64,000 nt of DNA from Magnolia sinica (Eukaryota; Streptophyta; Magnoliopsida; Magnoliales; Magnoliaceae): assembly GCF_029962835.1 (NCBI RefSeq), contig NC_080588.1:46235001-46299000 (forward strand), written 5' to 3'. Numbering within the stretch: position 1 is the stretch's first letter; every line of letters starts with the position of its first letter. Position numbers and translations under genes: made by a program. The notes under the pieces are model-generated. The model did not search any database, was not told where the DNA came from, and saw nothing but the letters and a program-made list of their open reading frames with translations. Shown here one piece after another: positions 45,923-56,290 of the stretch.

Positions 45923-47488
45923 CTAATTTTTATGGGGCATCACTAGATCCATTATTGTTGTCCTCTTCTGGTTCTTGAGGCTTTCGGGCCTAACCGGAAG
46001 AGTTTTATCAATGATCTTTCCACTCCTAAGAGTGGTGATGGATTTAGCGTGCCCCATCTGATTTGAAGAGCTGGGATCATTAATCTCGTATTGCGGTTTA
46101 GGATTGGGGAGAGGTTGTGCAGGAAGCATCCCCTTTTCTATAACCGTCATACGAGAATCTATCTTTTGCATAAAATCTGTAATTCCCCGCATTGCCTGAG
46201 CCAACTCTTGTATGAAATTTTGAACCGGTTCCTCTTGAGGTTTCACTTGATTTGGATTTTGATTGAAGAAACCTTGAGGGATAGCCGTTTGTCCATTCCT
46301 CCAACTAAAGTTTGGATGATTTTTTCAACCAGGATTGTACGTATTGGAGTTAGGTCCAGTAAAAGGTCTTTGATAGTTGTTTACGGCATTAGCTTGTTCA
46401 TTCAACACTCCTCGAAAGGCGGGTATTGTAGGATAATTTTCAGTTGTATGAATGTTGCAATCACAGATGCCGCAAACAATTTCATTAACCTTATCCTTCT
46501 TTCCTTCCATGGCCTCAACTTTCCTTATGAGCGTAGTCACTTTACACTTGAGATCATCCTCTTCTTTCAAGAGATATAATCCAACTTTCTTCTTTAATTG
46601 AGTCGGCCTAGACGTGGTGTTCGACTTTGGGTAATAGTCCCATGATTGTGTTTTTTCAGCAAGACTATCGAGGTAATCCCATACCTCGTCAACATCTTTA
46701 TTAATGAACTCTTCATTACACATTGTCTCGACCATTTAGCGCATAAAAGATGTCAATCCATCATAGAAAAAATTTGTAATGCACCACGTTTCAAATCCGT
46801 GTTGTGGGCATGAACTGACCAAATCTTTGAACCTTTCCCAACATTGGAAGAATGTTTCATCTTCCTTTTGGGCAAAGTTCATGATTGCTTTTCTGAGGGT
46901 AATCGTTTTATGATGTGGGAAGAATTTTTTTATGAATTCCCTCTGCATGTCGTTCCATGTGCCAATGGATCTAGGACGCAGTGAATGTAACCACGTCTTA
47001 GCTTTCTCTTTTAAGGAAAAAGGAAAGAGTTTCAGCCTGATTGTATCCTCAGATACATTAGGAAAACATAATGTAGCTATAATCTCATCGAACTCTTTCA
47101 AATGTAAATATGGACTCTCTGATTCAAGTCCATGGAATTTGGGAAGGAGTTGGATAACTCCTGGCTTGATGTCCATTTGTCCTGTGTTTTCAGGGAAAAT
47201 CATGCATGAGGGCGTACTCACTCCTGCCGGTTGTAGATAATCTCATAAAGTACGAGGCGGGGGTGCCTGATGCACCTCATTCTCATCTTGAGTATCCTCC
47301 ACCCTGGGTGGAAGTAGAGGAGGTTGGTCTTCAGCCATAACTTCAGTTAACTCAAGGGATTTCGAGCGGTGTCTAGTCCTGCGATGGATAGTTAACCCCT
47401 CAACCAATCCTCCTTCAGTCAAGAGACGTCGAGTGTTGTCACGGGCCCACTTGGGCATGAAACACTTGCAGCCCTCAATCAAATTCAA
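45923..47488 (-). pseudogene. Athila-like gag, one frame with three stops
   Basis: The whole gag can be read in a single frame from 47488 to 45923. Motifs in order: 'KPGVIQLLPKFHGLESESPY', 'IRLKLFPFSLKEKAKTWLHS', 'LRPRSIGTWNDMQREFIKKF', 'FFQCWERFKDLVSSCPQHGF', then 'DYLDSLAEKTQSWDYYP', a degraded 'ICDCNIHTTENYPTIPA' near the knuckle position, and 'QKIDSRMTVIEKGMLP'. Nonsense codons at about 47240 (TGA), 46737 (TAA) and 46323 (TGA) replace expected Arg, Gln and Trp; each is one C-to-T or G-to-A change. Gag is the capsid protein. Confidence 0.9.
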
Positions 47489-48175
47489 AGCCTAATCCTA
47501 AGAAAGGAAAAGAAAATCTAAAAAGAAAGAGAGGGAGAGTTGGAAAGAAATTACCAAATTGAAGCCCCTAAGTTAAGGACCTGTAAAAGAAAACAAACAA
47601 GTCAGTTCTAAAGAGAATGCCTAGAAAAAAATCTTTTGAAAGGAAGATAGAAGTAAACTAGTTTCTAAAAGAAGAAAGTCCTACACTAAAAAGTAAATTA
47701 AAAAGAGATATGAAAAATAGAAAGTAGAGAGAAAGAACTTACCGAATTAGAAATTTCTATCTTAAAGGCCTACACAATAGGAAAGTTAGTTTCTAAACAA
47801 AAATTCTATGAGTAGAAAATTAGGAAACAAAATTAGATTCTAAAAGAGTTAGAATTAGAAAGTTAATTTCTAAAAAGGGAAAGAAATAACCTAGTTTCTA
47901 AAAATAAAAGAGGAAAGTTTCTAAACATAAACTATTTCCTACAGATAGGAGGATACTAGAATTAGAAAATTTCTAAAATTTAAAACCTAATTTTAAAAGT
48001 AGAAAAAGTAGAGAAATTAGGAAGGAATTACCAATTTAGAAACTTATGTCAGGATCCTACAAAACAGGAAAACAAGTTAGTTCTAGAAATCAAAAAGTCT
48101 ATAACTAAAGTTAGTCAAATTCTAATCTTAAATTAATTCTAAACCTAATTAATTTCAAAGAATCGCAACCGTCAG
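47489..48175 (-). other. Leader of the Athila-like element
   Basis: Purine-rich, low-complexity leader between the primer site and gag on the minus strand. Many degenerate 'agtttctaaaa' and 'agaaagttaa' words occur at 47640-48060. No coding sequence or recognisable structure is seen. Confidence 0.6.
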
Positions 48176-48193
48176 TCCCCGGCAACGGCGCTA
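48176..48193 (-). other. Primer binding site of the Athila-like element (tRNA-Asp type)
   Basis: On the minus strand TAGCGCCGTTGCCGGGGA lies 6 bases inside the 5' LTR. It matches the 3' end complement of plant tRNA-Asp (TGGCGCCGTTGCCGGGGA) at 17 of 18 positions. tRNA-Asp priming is typical of Athila elements. Confidence 0.9.
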
Positions 48194-48199
48194 AAAACT

Positions 48200-50311
48200 T
48201 GTTCACTCCCCAAGTATAGGGTTGTGATGTAGTAATAAACTCGGTGAGACCGAGGTCGAATCCCAAGGGACTGATACCTGTACGTTATCTGAAACTAAGT
48301 AGAACTAGAACTTAGACTAAGATGTAATCTAAATCAAATAATATTTAAGGAATAATTATCTAAAACTTTAAACAATTTAGGGAAGGGAAACTAGGGATTC
48401 AGAGGATCCACTTGTAGAGATCAGGGAGATCTTATGCCTGCATCAAGAATTATGGAATTTACACTGAACTTCCTTTGATATAGTTGTTAAGAAGTGAAAG
48501 GTATATGAATTAGAATGGATTCCATCACCAAACCATGCCCAGGAGACAAAGCAAACAACAGAATTACATTAATTACCAACCAATCAAGAATGCATGGAGG
48601 TTAGGAAGGGTACCGTCATCCGACCATGCCCATGAGACGATGGCGAACAACAGGGCTTCCTGACGTCATAAACATAAAGAGGAGAAAGAAATACTCAAAG
48701 CCATTGCAAATCTATTGTAATTTCAATCACAACAAACTATTAAAAACTAAAAGTATTCCTTTAATTTAACCACAATCAAGGTAGTTCAATATAAATTAAA
48801 TCAACGGCATAAGGTAAAGTCTCCCATCATGTTACAAGCTTCACCTCTTAGCCCTAGCTAAGAGGTTTAGCAAGGCATGATTAGGCTAACTTCGAAATAA
48901 AAAGAAAAAGAAAAGAACAAGGGAGGAACCAGATATCTCTCCCTCTGCTCACGTGCAGCCACCCCTTCAATCCCTGTGTCTCTTTCTTGTGCTTCCACCT
49001 TCCCATCCGATCCCTTGGTTCACATCTCTCTCTTTCTTTAATAGCAGGAAAGCCGGTGGAAGGAAGTCATGGCTGGAGTCGATTCCTTACGCACAAGGGG
49101 CGGTGAAGCTTGCGCAGAACTTCCGCACCCTCTCCTGACGTTCCTGTCTTATGCAGAAAAACGACAACCGACCTGCCTATGCATCACCATTCATGATCGC
49201 TGTTCATCTGATCGACTCCTTGTGGGGTTTTCTTTAATGGAGAGCCATCAGATGGACGGTTCAGATTGGCCACCCGATCCTCTCTAAGGATGCGCAACCG
49301 CCCGAAAAATCTGGATTTCTCTGGACTGCATAAACAGGGCCTGCGCACGCACAGCAGCTTGCGCAGGCTGACGGTGGGGTCCACATTCATTATAGGTTAG
49401 GAAATCCACACCGTCCATTGTACTTTACGAGGGATTTTGGTCAGGAATGCTAGTTTTTGATGTCTGCTATTGCGGCCTACTGATTCATCGTTTCTGTCGT
49501 CCGTTGTCTGTTAAAGAGCTGCAAATCACCTCACCGCCTTCTTTTGGAATTCTTCCACCTAAGTTGTGATCTGCGGGCCCCTTCAAGCTTGATGGACGGT
49601 CCTGATCTTCTTATTGGGTCATGATGATGACCCACAACCTCCGTCAAGACGGACGTGGGCCGTCCGTTGCGTAACAGAGCTCTTTCTCTGTTATGATTGA
49701 GAAAGAGTCGGTCAGCGTGCGTTGACCGACTTGGTTGACTCGGTACGTATCAATACACCTTCACAATGTACACCTTCTTCACAGGTGGGGCCCATAGCAC
49801 TGTCAGTGTGGAAATCTATACCACCCATCTGCATTTTCTTGCCAATTCAAGGGTTGATCCCGAGGTTGAAGCATATCCAGGTATTAGGCGGGCCCCAAGT
49901 CTTTGTTTTATGGTCTGATCGGCCCGTTGGCCCACTTATACCAGGATTCAATGTCTGAAATTTGACGTGTACGGTTAATTTATGATCCTAAGACCATATA
50001 TGAAGTTTCGAGCAGAACGGATGGTGGAACACTGTGATCTCACATTCTGGACCAATTTCGAGCCTCTTTAGTGTGACACATGTGATTTTCTTGAATCTCG
50101 GCTATATAAAATCATCGATCTCGATCCCCAAAAGTCTATCCCTTAGCTTAATGATTCCTGAGCGTAAATCCATGATTTTATCATCCTTTTCCAGTCCAAG
50201 CTTGTACGTACACTCTGCATCACAAACACGATTAAATCAGCCATTAAACGGTATTATGCTTGTATGTCCGGGCAATAACTGGGTCTGATATGCAATATTC
50301 AACCCTCAACA
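48200..50311 (-). repeat. 5' LTR of the Athila-like element
   Basis: 2112 bp, partner of 38479-40596. In the element's own direction this is the upstream LTR and should contain the promoter, transcribed on the minus strand. GTGAC follows directly at 50312-50316. Confidence 0.95.
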
Positions 50312-50385
50312 GTGACCCGAAGGGTTCTCACACCTAGTGGAGTCGATCTAGTTAATGAACTACCACGGCTCTTGCGTGATGCCAT
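50312..50385 (-). pseudogene. Downstream ORF of the copia element, first 24 codons
   Basis: ATG at 50385-50383 starts 'MASRKSRGSSLTRSTPLGVR' and runs open into the GTGAC target site. After removing the Athila-like element with one copy of GTGAC, the same frame continues at 38473 with Thr, a TAA, and then the long plant-transposon-domain frame. This places the true start of that ORF here. Confidence 0.75.
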
Positions 50386-50844
50386 TTTCTTTGATTAAGA
50401 CTCCGTTATGATTAGCACAAGAAAGAAATCAAAGAGAATCAAAGGAATAAAGCTCGATCAGATTTTGAGCAAAACCCACCTCAAAGAGGGTCTCAAATAA
50501 AAAATACAACCCAAAAATGAGATTTGCTAGCAAAGATATACCCAATACTAGAAGAAAATTGAAGAAGAAACACTTACAACCAAAATTAGGTGATGGGTTA
50601 GTCGAGTGAGGCACCGGCTAGTCGAGGAAGATGAAGAAAAATGAAATATAAAAAGCAATTTTTCCCCTTCTGAAGTGAAATCGCGTGATCTTCAGCTGGT
50701 CGAGTATGTAATCAATTGGTCGAGTATATACTCCGACTGGTCGAAGATTCACAAAATTTGATTTTTTTTAAAAAAATTATTATCAATTTATACATTTAAT
50801 CAAAATAAACATAAAACAAAAAAATGCATAAACAAGATAATTAA
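50386..50844 (-). other. Spacer between copia pol and its downstream ORF
   Basis: Non-coding on the minus strand. It holds five TCGAC/GGTCGA-type half or full palindromes at 50597-50750, the same words as in the LTR array, and an A/T-rich stretch at 50755-50830. Confidence 0.6.
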
Positions 50845-52060
50845 TTAATTAATAATACACAAACCAATATCCTGCTTTAAATTAGAAAATTGATTTTTGC
50901 AAAGCGGTTTGGTTAGTATGTCTGTAAGTTGCTTCTCAGTTTGAATGTACTCAAGCACGATAAACTTGTCTTCAACTAATTCTTGAGTATAATGGTATTG
51001 AATATCGATATGTTTTCTACGAGAATGTTGGATTGGATTTTTTGAAATATTGATTGCGCTCGAATTATTGTAGTATAGTATCATTGTATATTACGCAATT
51101 TCATAATCAGCTAGCATTCTTTTCATACAAATTAGCTGAGTGCAAGCATTTTCAATTGTAATGTATTTAGCTTCAACTACCAAGAGAGATACTGAATTTT
51201 ATTTCTTACTTAGCCAAGATATTAAACAGTTCCCTACGTAAAAACATCCATCATTGATAGATGTTCTATCGTCAATATTTCATGCCCAGTCTGCATCAGT
51301 ATATCTGACAATTTGTATAGAAGTATCATGCGGATACCAAAGTCCTAAGTTAGTAGAACTTGAGACATCTAATTATCCATTTAACAGCAATTAAATGTGA
51401 TTCCTTAGGATTAGATTGATATCTAGCACATATTCCAACACTAAAAGAAATATCAAGTCTACTATTTGTTAATTGTAGAAGACTACCAATCATACTTTGA
51501 TATAGACAGGAGTTTACACTTTTATCTAATTCATCCTTTGAGAGTTTAAGAGCTGTACTCATTGGAGTATCAAACTTTTTTCCATTCTCAAACCCAAACC
51601 TCTTTACAAAGTTCAAGGCATATTTGGTCTGTGAGATGAATATACCATCTTTAAGTTGTTTAACTTGTAATCTAAGGAAATAGTTTAGTTCGCCAACAAT
51701 ACTCATTTCAAACTTGGATTTCATTGGATCTGCAAACTCAATAGATAAGTTAGTGCATGTAGATCCATAAATGATATCGTCAACATAAATCTGAACTATC
51801 AATATATGATCATTATATTTCTTGACGAATAAGGTTTTTATCAACACTGCTCATAATAAAATTATGACTAAGTAAAAATTTCGTTAGTTTTTCATACCAT
51901 GCCCTGGGAGCTTGTTTCAAACCATAAATTGTCTTTTTAAGATGGTACACATGATTTGGAAGTTTGGGGTCCTCAAAACCCTTCCGTTGTTCAACATATA
52001 CTTCTTCATGTGAATCACCACTTAAAAACCCACTTTTGATATCCATTTGATAAAATTAAA
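50845..52060 (-). pseudogene. Copia reverse transcriptase and RNase H
   Basis: RT: 'MDIKSGFLSGDSHEEVYVEQ' and 'TIYGLKQAPRAWYEKL' (52046-51813). After a frameshift near 51830 it continues with 'VQIYVDDIIYGST', both catalytic Asp intact, and 'KYALNFVKRFGFENGKKFDT' (51847-51350). RNase H follows in pieces, ending 'SAINISKNPIQHSRRKHIDI' and 'TEKQLTDILTKPLCKNQFSN' (51084-50845). A stop or frame change near 51345 separates RT from RNase H. Confidence 0.9.
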
Positions 52061-53220
52061 ATTTTTTATAATATGCAATCAAAATAAATAATCTTATGGA
52101 TTCAAGGCGTGTAACCGGTGCAAAGGTTTCATCATAATCAATATCTTTTATTTGAGTGTACCCTTGTACAACCAGTCGTGCCTTATTTCTGATTATATTA
52201 CCCATATTTCATTAGTTTTATTCTTAAAAATCTATTTGGTTCCAATTACATGTTTATCAGTTGGTCTAGAAACCAAGTACCATACATCATTTCTAACAAA
52301 TTGATTTAATTCTTCTTGCATGGCAATTATCCAACTTTCATCAGCAAGTGCTTCATTTATATTGGCCGGTTCAGTTTGGGAAGTGAAGCAGACATAATTA
52401 CATATATTTTATAATTGTCTTCTTGTCTGAACACCAGTACAAGGGATACCAAGTAGTTAATTAGTCGGATGGTCTTTAACTAATCTTATTTCAGTATTCA
52501 TTGATTTAGATGAAGAGTCAGGTATATCAATCATATTGACTTTATCATCATCTTTATTTGGAGTAGGTGTGATTTATTAATTGTTTATCACAACATTTAT
52601 AGATTCTTGAATCACTCCAGTTCTTTTGTTAAGAACTGGTATGTTTGACTGTTGAGAGCATATCCTAAGAATATTCCCTCATCACTCTTAGCTTCGAATT
52701 TTTTCAAATTTTCTTGGTCGCGTAATATAAAGCATTTACTTCCAAAATTTTGAAAATATTTAACTGAGGGCTTCATATTTAACCATAATTCATAAGTTAT
52801 TTTGTTTTTAGTTTTTCTAATGTAAACACGATTTATAATATAACATGCAGTACTAACAACTTCTTTCAACAACTCCATTTTGTTGAGGTGTTTTAGGAGC
52901 AGAGAATTCATGCGATATACCATAATCATTGCAGTACTTCTCAAAATTGCTATTCTCAAATTCAGTACCATGATCACTTCTAATTTTGATCACAAATATC
53001 TATTTTTAAGTCTGTATATGCTTTAAAAATTTTCTAACTTCATCAAGAGTATTTGATTTCTCTCTTAAAAATGCTACCCATGTATATCTGGTGCAATTAT
53101 CAACAATGAACAGAAAATACTTCTTTCCACCTCTACTCTCCATTCTAGTTGGTCCTATTAAATCCATGTGGAGTAGTTCTAGAGGTTTAGCCGTGGTTTA
53201 GGAGTTCACTTTCTTGTGAC
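52061..53220 (-). pseudogene. Copia integrase
   Basis: Core segments on the minus strand: 'LELLHMDLIGPTRMESRGGK' and 'FLFIVDNCTRYTWVAFLREK' near 53175-53060, then 'IRSDHGTEFEN' near 52975, so the first two catalytic Asp are seen. The open part 52977-52612 gives 'ELLKEVVSTACYIINRVYIR', 'TYELWLNMKPSVKYFQNFGS' and 'AKSDEGIFLGYALNSQTYQF'. Several stops and frame changes occur. The stretch to 52061 holds the poorly conserved integrase C-terminus and the first RT part ('VLGTKWIFKNKTNE'-type remains, badly damaged). Confidence 0.85.
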
Positions 53221-53676
53221 TACTCTTGATCTATTTGCCTATTTGACCTGCACCACGGACTTTTCTCTATCTCTTTCAGCTTGACTAAGCCACGTAAGCG
53301 ATCTCTTTTGCTCAATTTATACAGATCTCTATAATTCACATGTCCAAGACGTTTATGCCATAGTTCAGTCTCGTCTGTTTGGACCATGTAACATGAATGA
53401 TTTAATGAGCAAGAGTTATCAATTATATAATAATTCACAGATGTCTTGGGACCATTTAGTATTACACTACCCTTCTCATTCATAACTCACGTCCGTGATC
53501 AGAAAATTTCACACTATGCTTATTATCACAGATCTGAGATATGCTCAAAAGATTATGTTTTAATCCTTCAACATAAAGCACATTTTCAAAGAGAGGTAGG
53601 TTAGGAAGTTGTACATTACCTTGACCTATTATTTTGCAATTACTTCCATCTCCGAAAGTGACTGAGCCGCCATTTA
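53220..53676 (-). pseudogene. Copia protease end and GAG-pre-integrase domain, cut by the Del element
   Basis: Reads 'INGGSVTFGDGSNCKIIGQG' and 'PLFENVLYVEGLKHNLLSIS' (from 53676), then 'VKFSDHGRE' and a stop. The GAG-pre-integrase segment follows: 'DETELWHKRLGHVNYRDLYK'. The frame begins at the border with the Del LTR, so the first codons of the longest open frame are LTR-derived. The protease active site itself lies beyond the cut and is not in the window. Confidence 0.85.
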
Positions 53677-55577
53677 TGTAAGACCTGTGTTCTAGTCCGT
53701 ACCGTTCCATTAGCTTCAGCGATCCTTCCGGTCGAATTTCGACAACCTTCGCACCGTATCCGATGTTTGCGAGCGATCCTAAGCCGAGTCCCGCTTACCG
53801 ACGTCGGCTCGATCCAAAACTTATATCATAGCGACCGCGTCGTCACCGCGGTTCCAACTCCGCGACTCGCGCACCGAACCGATACCCAGGTTAGAAGAAG
53901 TCGATCTGCGTTTATTCCAAAGAAACGCCGCGCGTTACAAATCTCGAGAAAATCTCTACAACAAGTCCCATCAATCAACCATAAATGCATCCCTTACCCC
54001 AAGTACAACCACCCCACTCCTCCTTTTCCCATAAGTCAAACCTCTCTCTCCCTCACCATCCCTCTTTTACCCATTTTTTCAAACCAACCCATACTTCATT
54101 AATTACACCCATCACACCTCACCCATCCATATCACTCCCATTATCTCTCTCTCTCTCTCTCATTTCTCAAAATCTCCCAAGCAACTCAAGCCTCACACGT
54201 CCAAGCCTCTCCAACTCTTCTCAAAAGCCAAGTGTGGCTCACCCTCTCATCTCTCATCCACACCATCAATCTTCCATCAACCTCCATAAAAAGGCAAGCT
54301 AAGGAGCATTGGAGTCTAACGGACCAAGAAGAAGGAAGATAAGGTGGGTGATCTTTGAGTTTTCACCATTGATTTCCTAATTTGGGGGGTCCACTTGTTG
54401 GTGGGACCCATTTTGATGTATCTGATTAAACCAAGAGGGGCCCATAGTGGCGGGGTCCCTCTACTCTACCGATCTCTCTCTATTGTTCTCTTTCTCTCTC
54501 TCTCTCTCTCTTTCTTTGTGATGGTGTGGATCCCACCAATATGTGTTATCTCTACCCCGTCTATCTACATCAGTCGGTGTGGCCCACCCTATTGTAGGTG
54601 ATGATCCACACCATCTATTGTTTGGATGGGCCCAATACATCCTTCTTTCTATATGTTATATTTTATGTAATATATATAATATATATAATATAATATGTAT
54701 TGTATATATATAATATAAGATATATATTATATGTATATATGTTGGTGGGCCACGTCCATGTGGGACCCACCACAATGATGTGTTTATGGATGTCGTCCAG
54801 CGTCCCTGGACGCTGGACGTTGGCGAACAGGGAAGTGTAAACTGACATGGGAGTGTACTACCGTGCTAGCCAAAGAGAAGGGAGAGGTGGACCACTCATG
54901 CAGGCCCCACCTTGATGTTTTTATACAATCCAAGCCGACCATCCTATTTCCCAAATCATTTTAGGCGTTGAGCCGAAAAATGATCTCAATTCAAATTTAT
55001 GGTGAGCCATAGCATAACAAACAAGTTTCCTACCATTGAAATATACTCTGATGTTGCTGTACATCAAAAAACCATTCAATATTGGTCTCAATAAGCTTGT
55101 ATCGAGCCGAAAAGGCCAATGACTAGTGTGGATCTTGCTGATGCGGGCCTCGCCTGTGAAAAACCGCAGAAAAAAGAATTTTTTTTTTTTAAAAACAAAA
55201 CAGCAGCAGCAACTGCTGCCACTGATAGAAGGCGCAGGCAGCGCCTGCGCTAGCTGCCTGACGGACGGACCGGCTGGGCCTCACGGCTCCAGCTGTGGGC
55301 CCCACGTGATGCGTTTCGAGCATCAACACCTTGCATTTGATGGGTCCCCTTTGTCCACGGGATGTCCCCAAAAATCAGCCATTAACAAAAACCAGGTGGG
55401 CCACACCATTTAAAATCATGTGAACACATGCCAAAACATATAAAATCACTTGGTGGGGGCCTACCTGGGTTTTGGATGTTGCTGAAACTTAATTTGGACC
55501 GTCAGCCAGGTGGGACTCACATAATGGGTGGGCTAGATTTGTGAACCACGTTTCGGTGGGCCCCACGCTCACCCCCA

Positions 55578-55930
55578 GGTCCAAGTGACCTTATAAACAG
55601 GTTGGACGACATATGAATATCACGGTGGGCTCCTGCCCACGTGACCAGCCACAGATTGGTGGCAAATAAATATTTCTGTGGGCCCTACCATTGGTCCACG
55701 TAACCCGTGAACAGCCTGGACGGCAAATAAACATTACTGTGGGCCCTACCCTCCTGTGGTCCACGTGACCTTATGAATAGATTGGATGATAAATAAATAT
55801 TACACTGGGCCTTACCCTGGTCCACATGACCTTATGAACAGTTGCTTGGAAAATAAACATTACTGTGGGCCCCGGTCTGAATGACCTTATCAATGGGTTG
55901 GATGAGAAATAAACATTATGGTAGGCCCCA
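55578..55930. repeat. Six-copy tandem array (53-65 bp units) with GTCCACGTGACC cores
   Basis: Units start near 55578, 55635, 55693, 55758, 55819 and 55874. Each carries a word like GGTCCACGTGACCTTATGAA, then 'ggttggatga', then 'aaataaacattactgtgggc'. Three copies keep a CACGTG or CACGTA core. The unit resembles an internal piece of the window's GGGCCCACC repeat family. Confidence 0.85.
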
Positions 55931-56036
55931 CATGGGACCCACTTATGTATGTATTGTAAACCATACCCTCCATTAGAGTGGGCTCCATCATGATGCATGT
56001 GTTTCATCCAACTGTCCAACCATTTTGGAGATAATG

Positions 56037-56290
56037 TAAGGCCCATTGTTGAGGCCCATCTTGATGTATTGGTGGTCCTTGTTGAGGCCCGCCTTGATTT
56101 GTATAGGGCCCATATTATGAGGCCCATTGTGATGTATGCAAGGCCCATGTGACTAGGCTCATGTTGATGCATTTGTGGCCCGTCATTGAGGCCCACCTTG
56201 ATATGTATATACGAGACCCATGTATGAGGCCCATTTGATGTACTAGAGGCCCATGGGTCAAGGCCCAATAAGACGTACATAAGGCCCATT
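56037..56290. repeat. Tandem array of GAGGCCCAT..TTGATGTAT units
   Basis: About seven short units (roughly 30-45 bp) built on 'gaggcccatcttgatgtat' follow each other with variable spacing. They yield a long minus-strand open frame with repeated peptides, which I take as a by-product of the repeats. Confidence 0.75.

Larger units (their letters stand above)
38479..50311 (-). mobile_element. Athila-like Ty3/gypsy retrotransposon, 11.8 kb
   Basis: Two 2.1-kb LTRs (TGTTCACT...CTCAACA) flank gag, protease, RT, RNase H and integrase on the minus strand. A perfect GTGAC duplication borders it (38474-38478 and 50312-50316). A tRNA-Asp-type primer site, long LTRs and the gag motifs point to the Athila lineage. 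LTR copies differ by about 3 percent where compared. No env-like ORF was recognised after pol. The element is inactive: stops, frameshifts and a mutated RT active site. Confidence 0.93.
35254..53676 (-). mobile_element. SIRE-like Ty1/copia element, interrupted twice
   Basis: Component parts on the minus strand: pol 53676-50845, a downstream ORF split by another element (50385-50312 and 38478-37478), a polypurine tract at 36879-36865 and the 3' LTR 36864-35254. The Athila-like element (38479-50311) is foreign sequence inside it. The Del-like element cuts it at 53676, so gag, the 5' LTR and the start of protease lie beyond the window. AACCT at 35249-35253 is the likely left target copy. An extra ORF after pol and a GGGGGAGAT tract before the LTR fit the SIRE/Maximus type; this lineage call is inference. 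Confidence 0.75.

Noticed and set aside
54660..54740. AT-rich dyad region as an origin or matrix attachment site
   Set aside because: It is a simple AT repeat inside an LTR, duplicated in the other LTR; nothing specific supports an origin.
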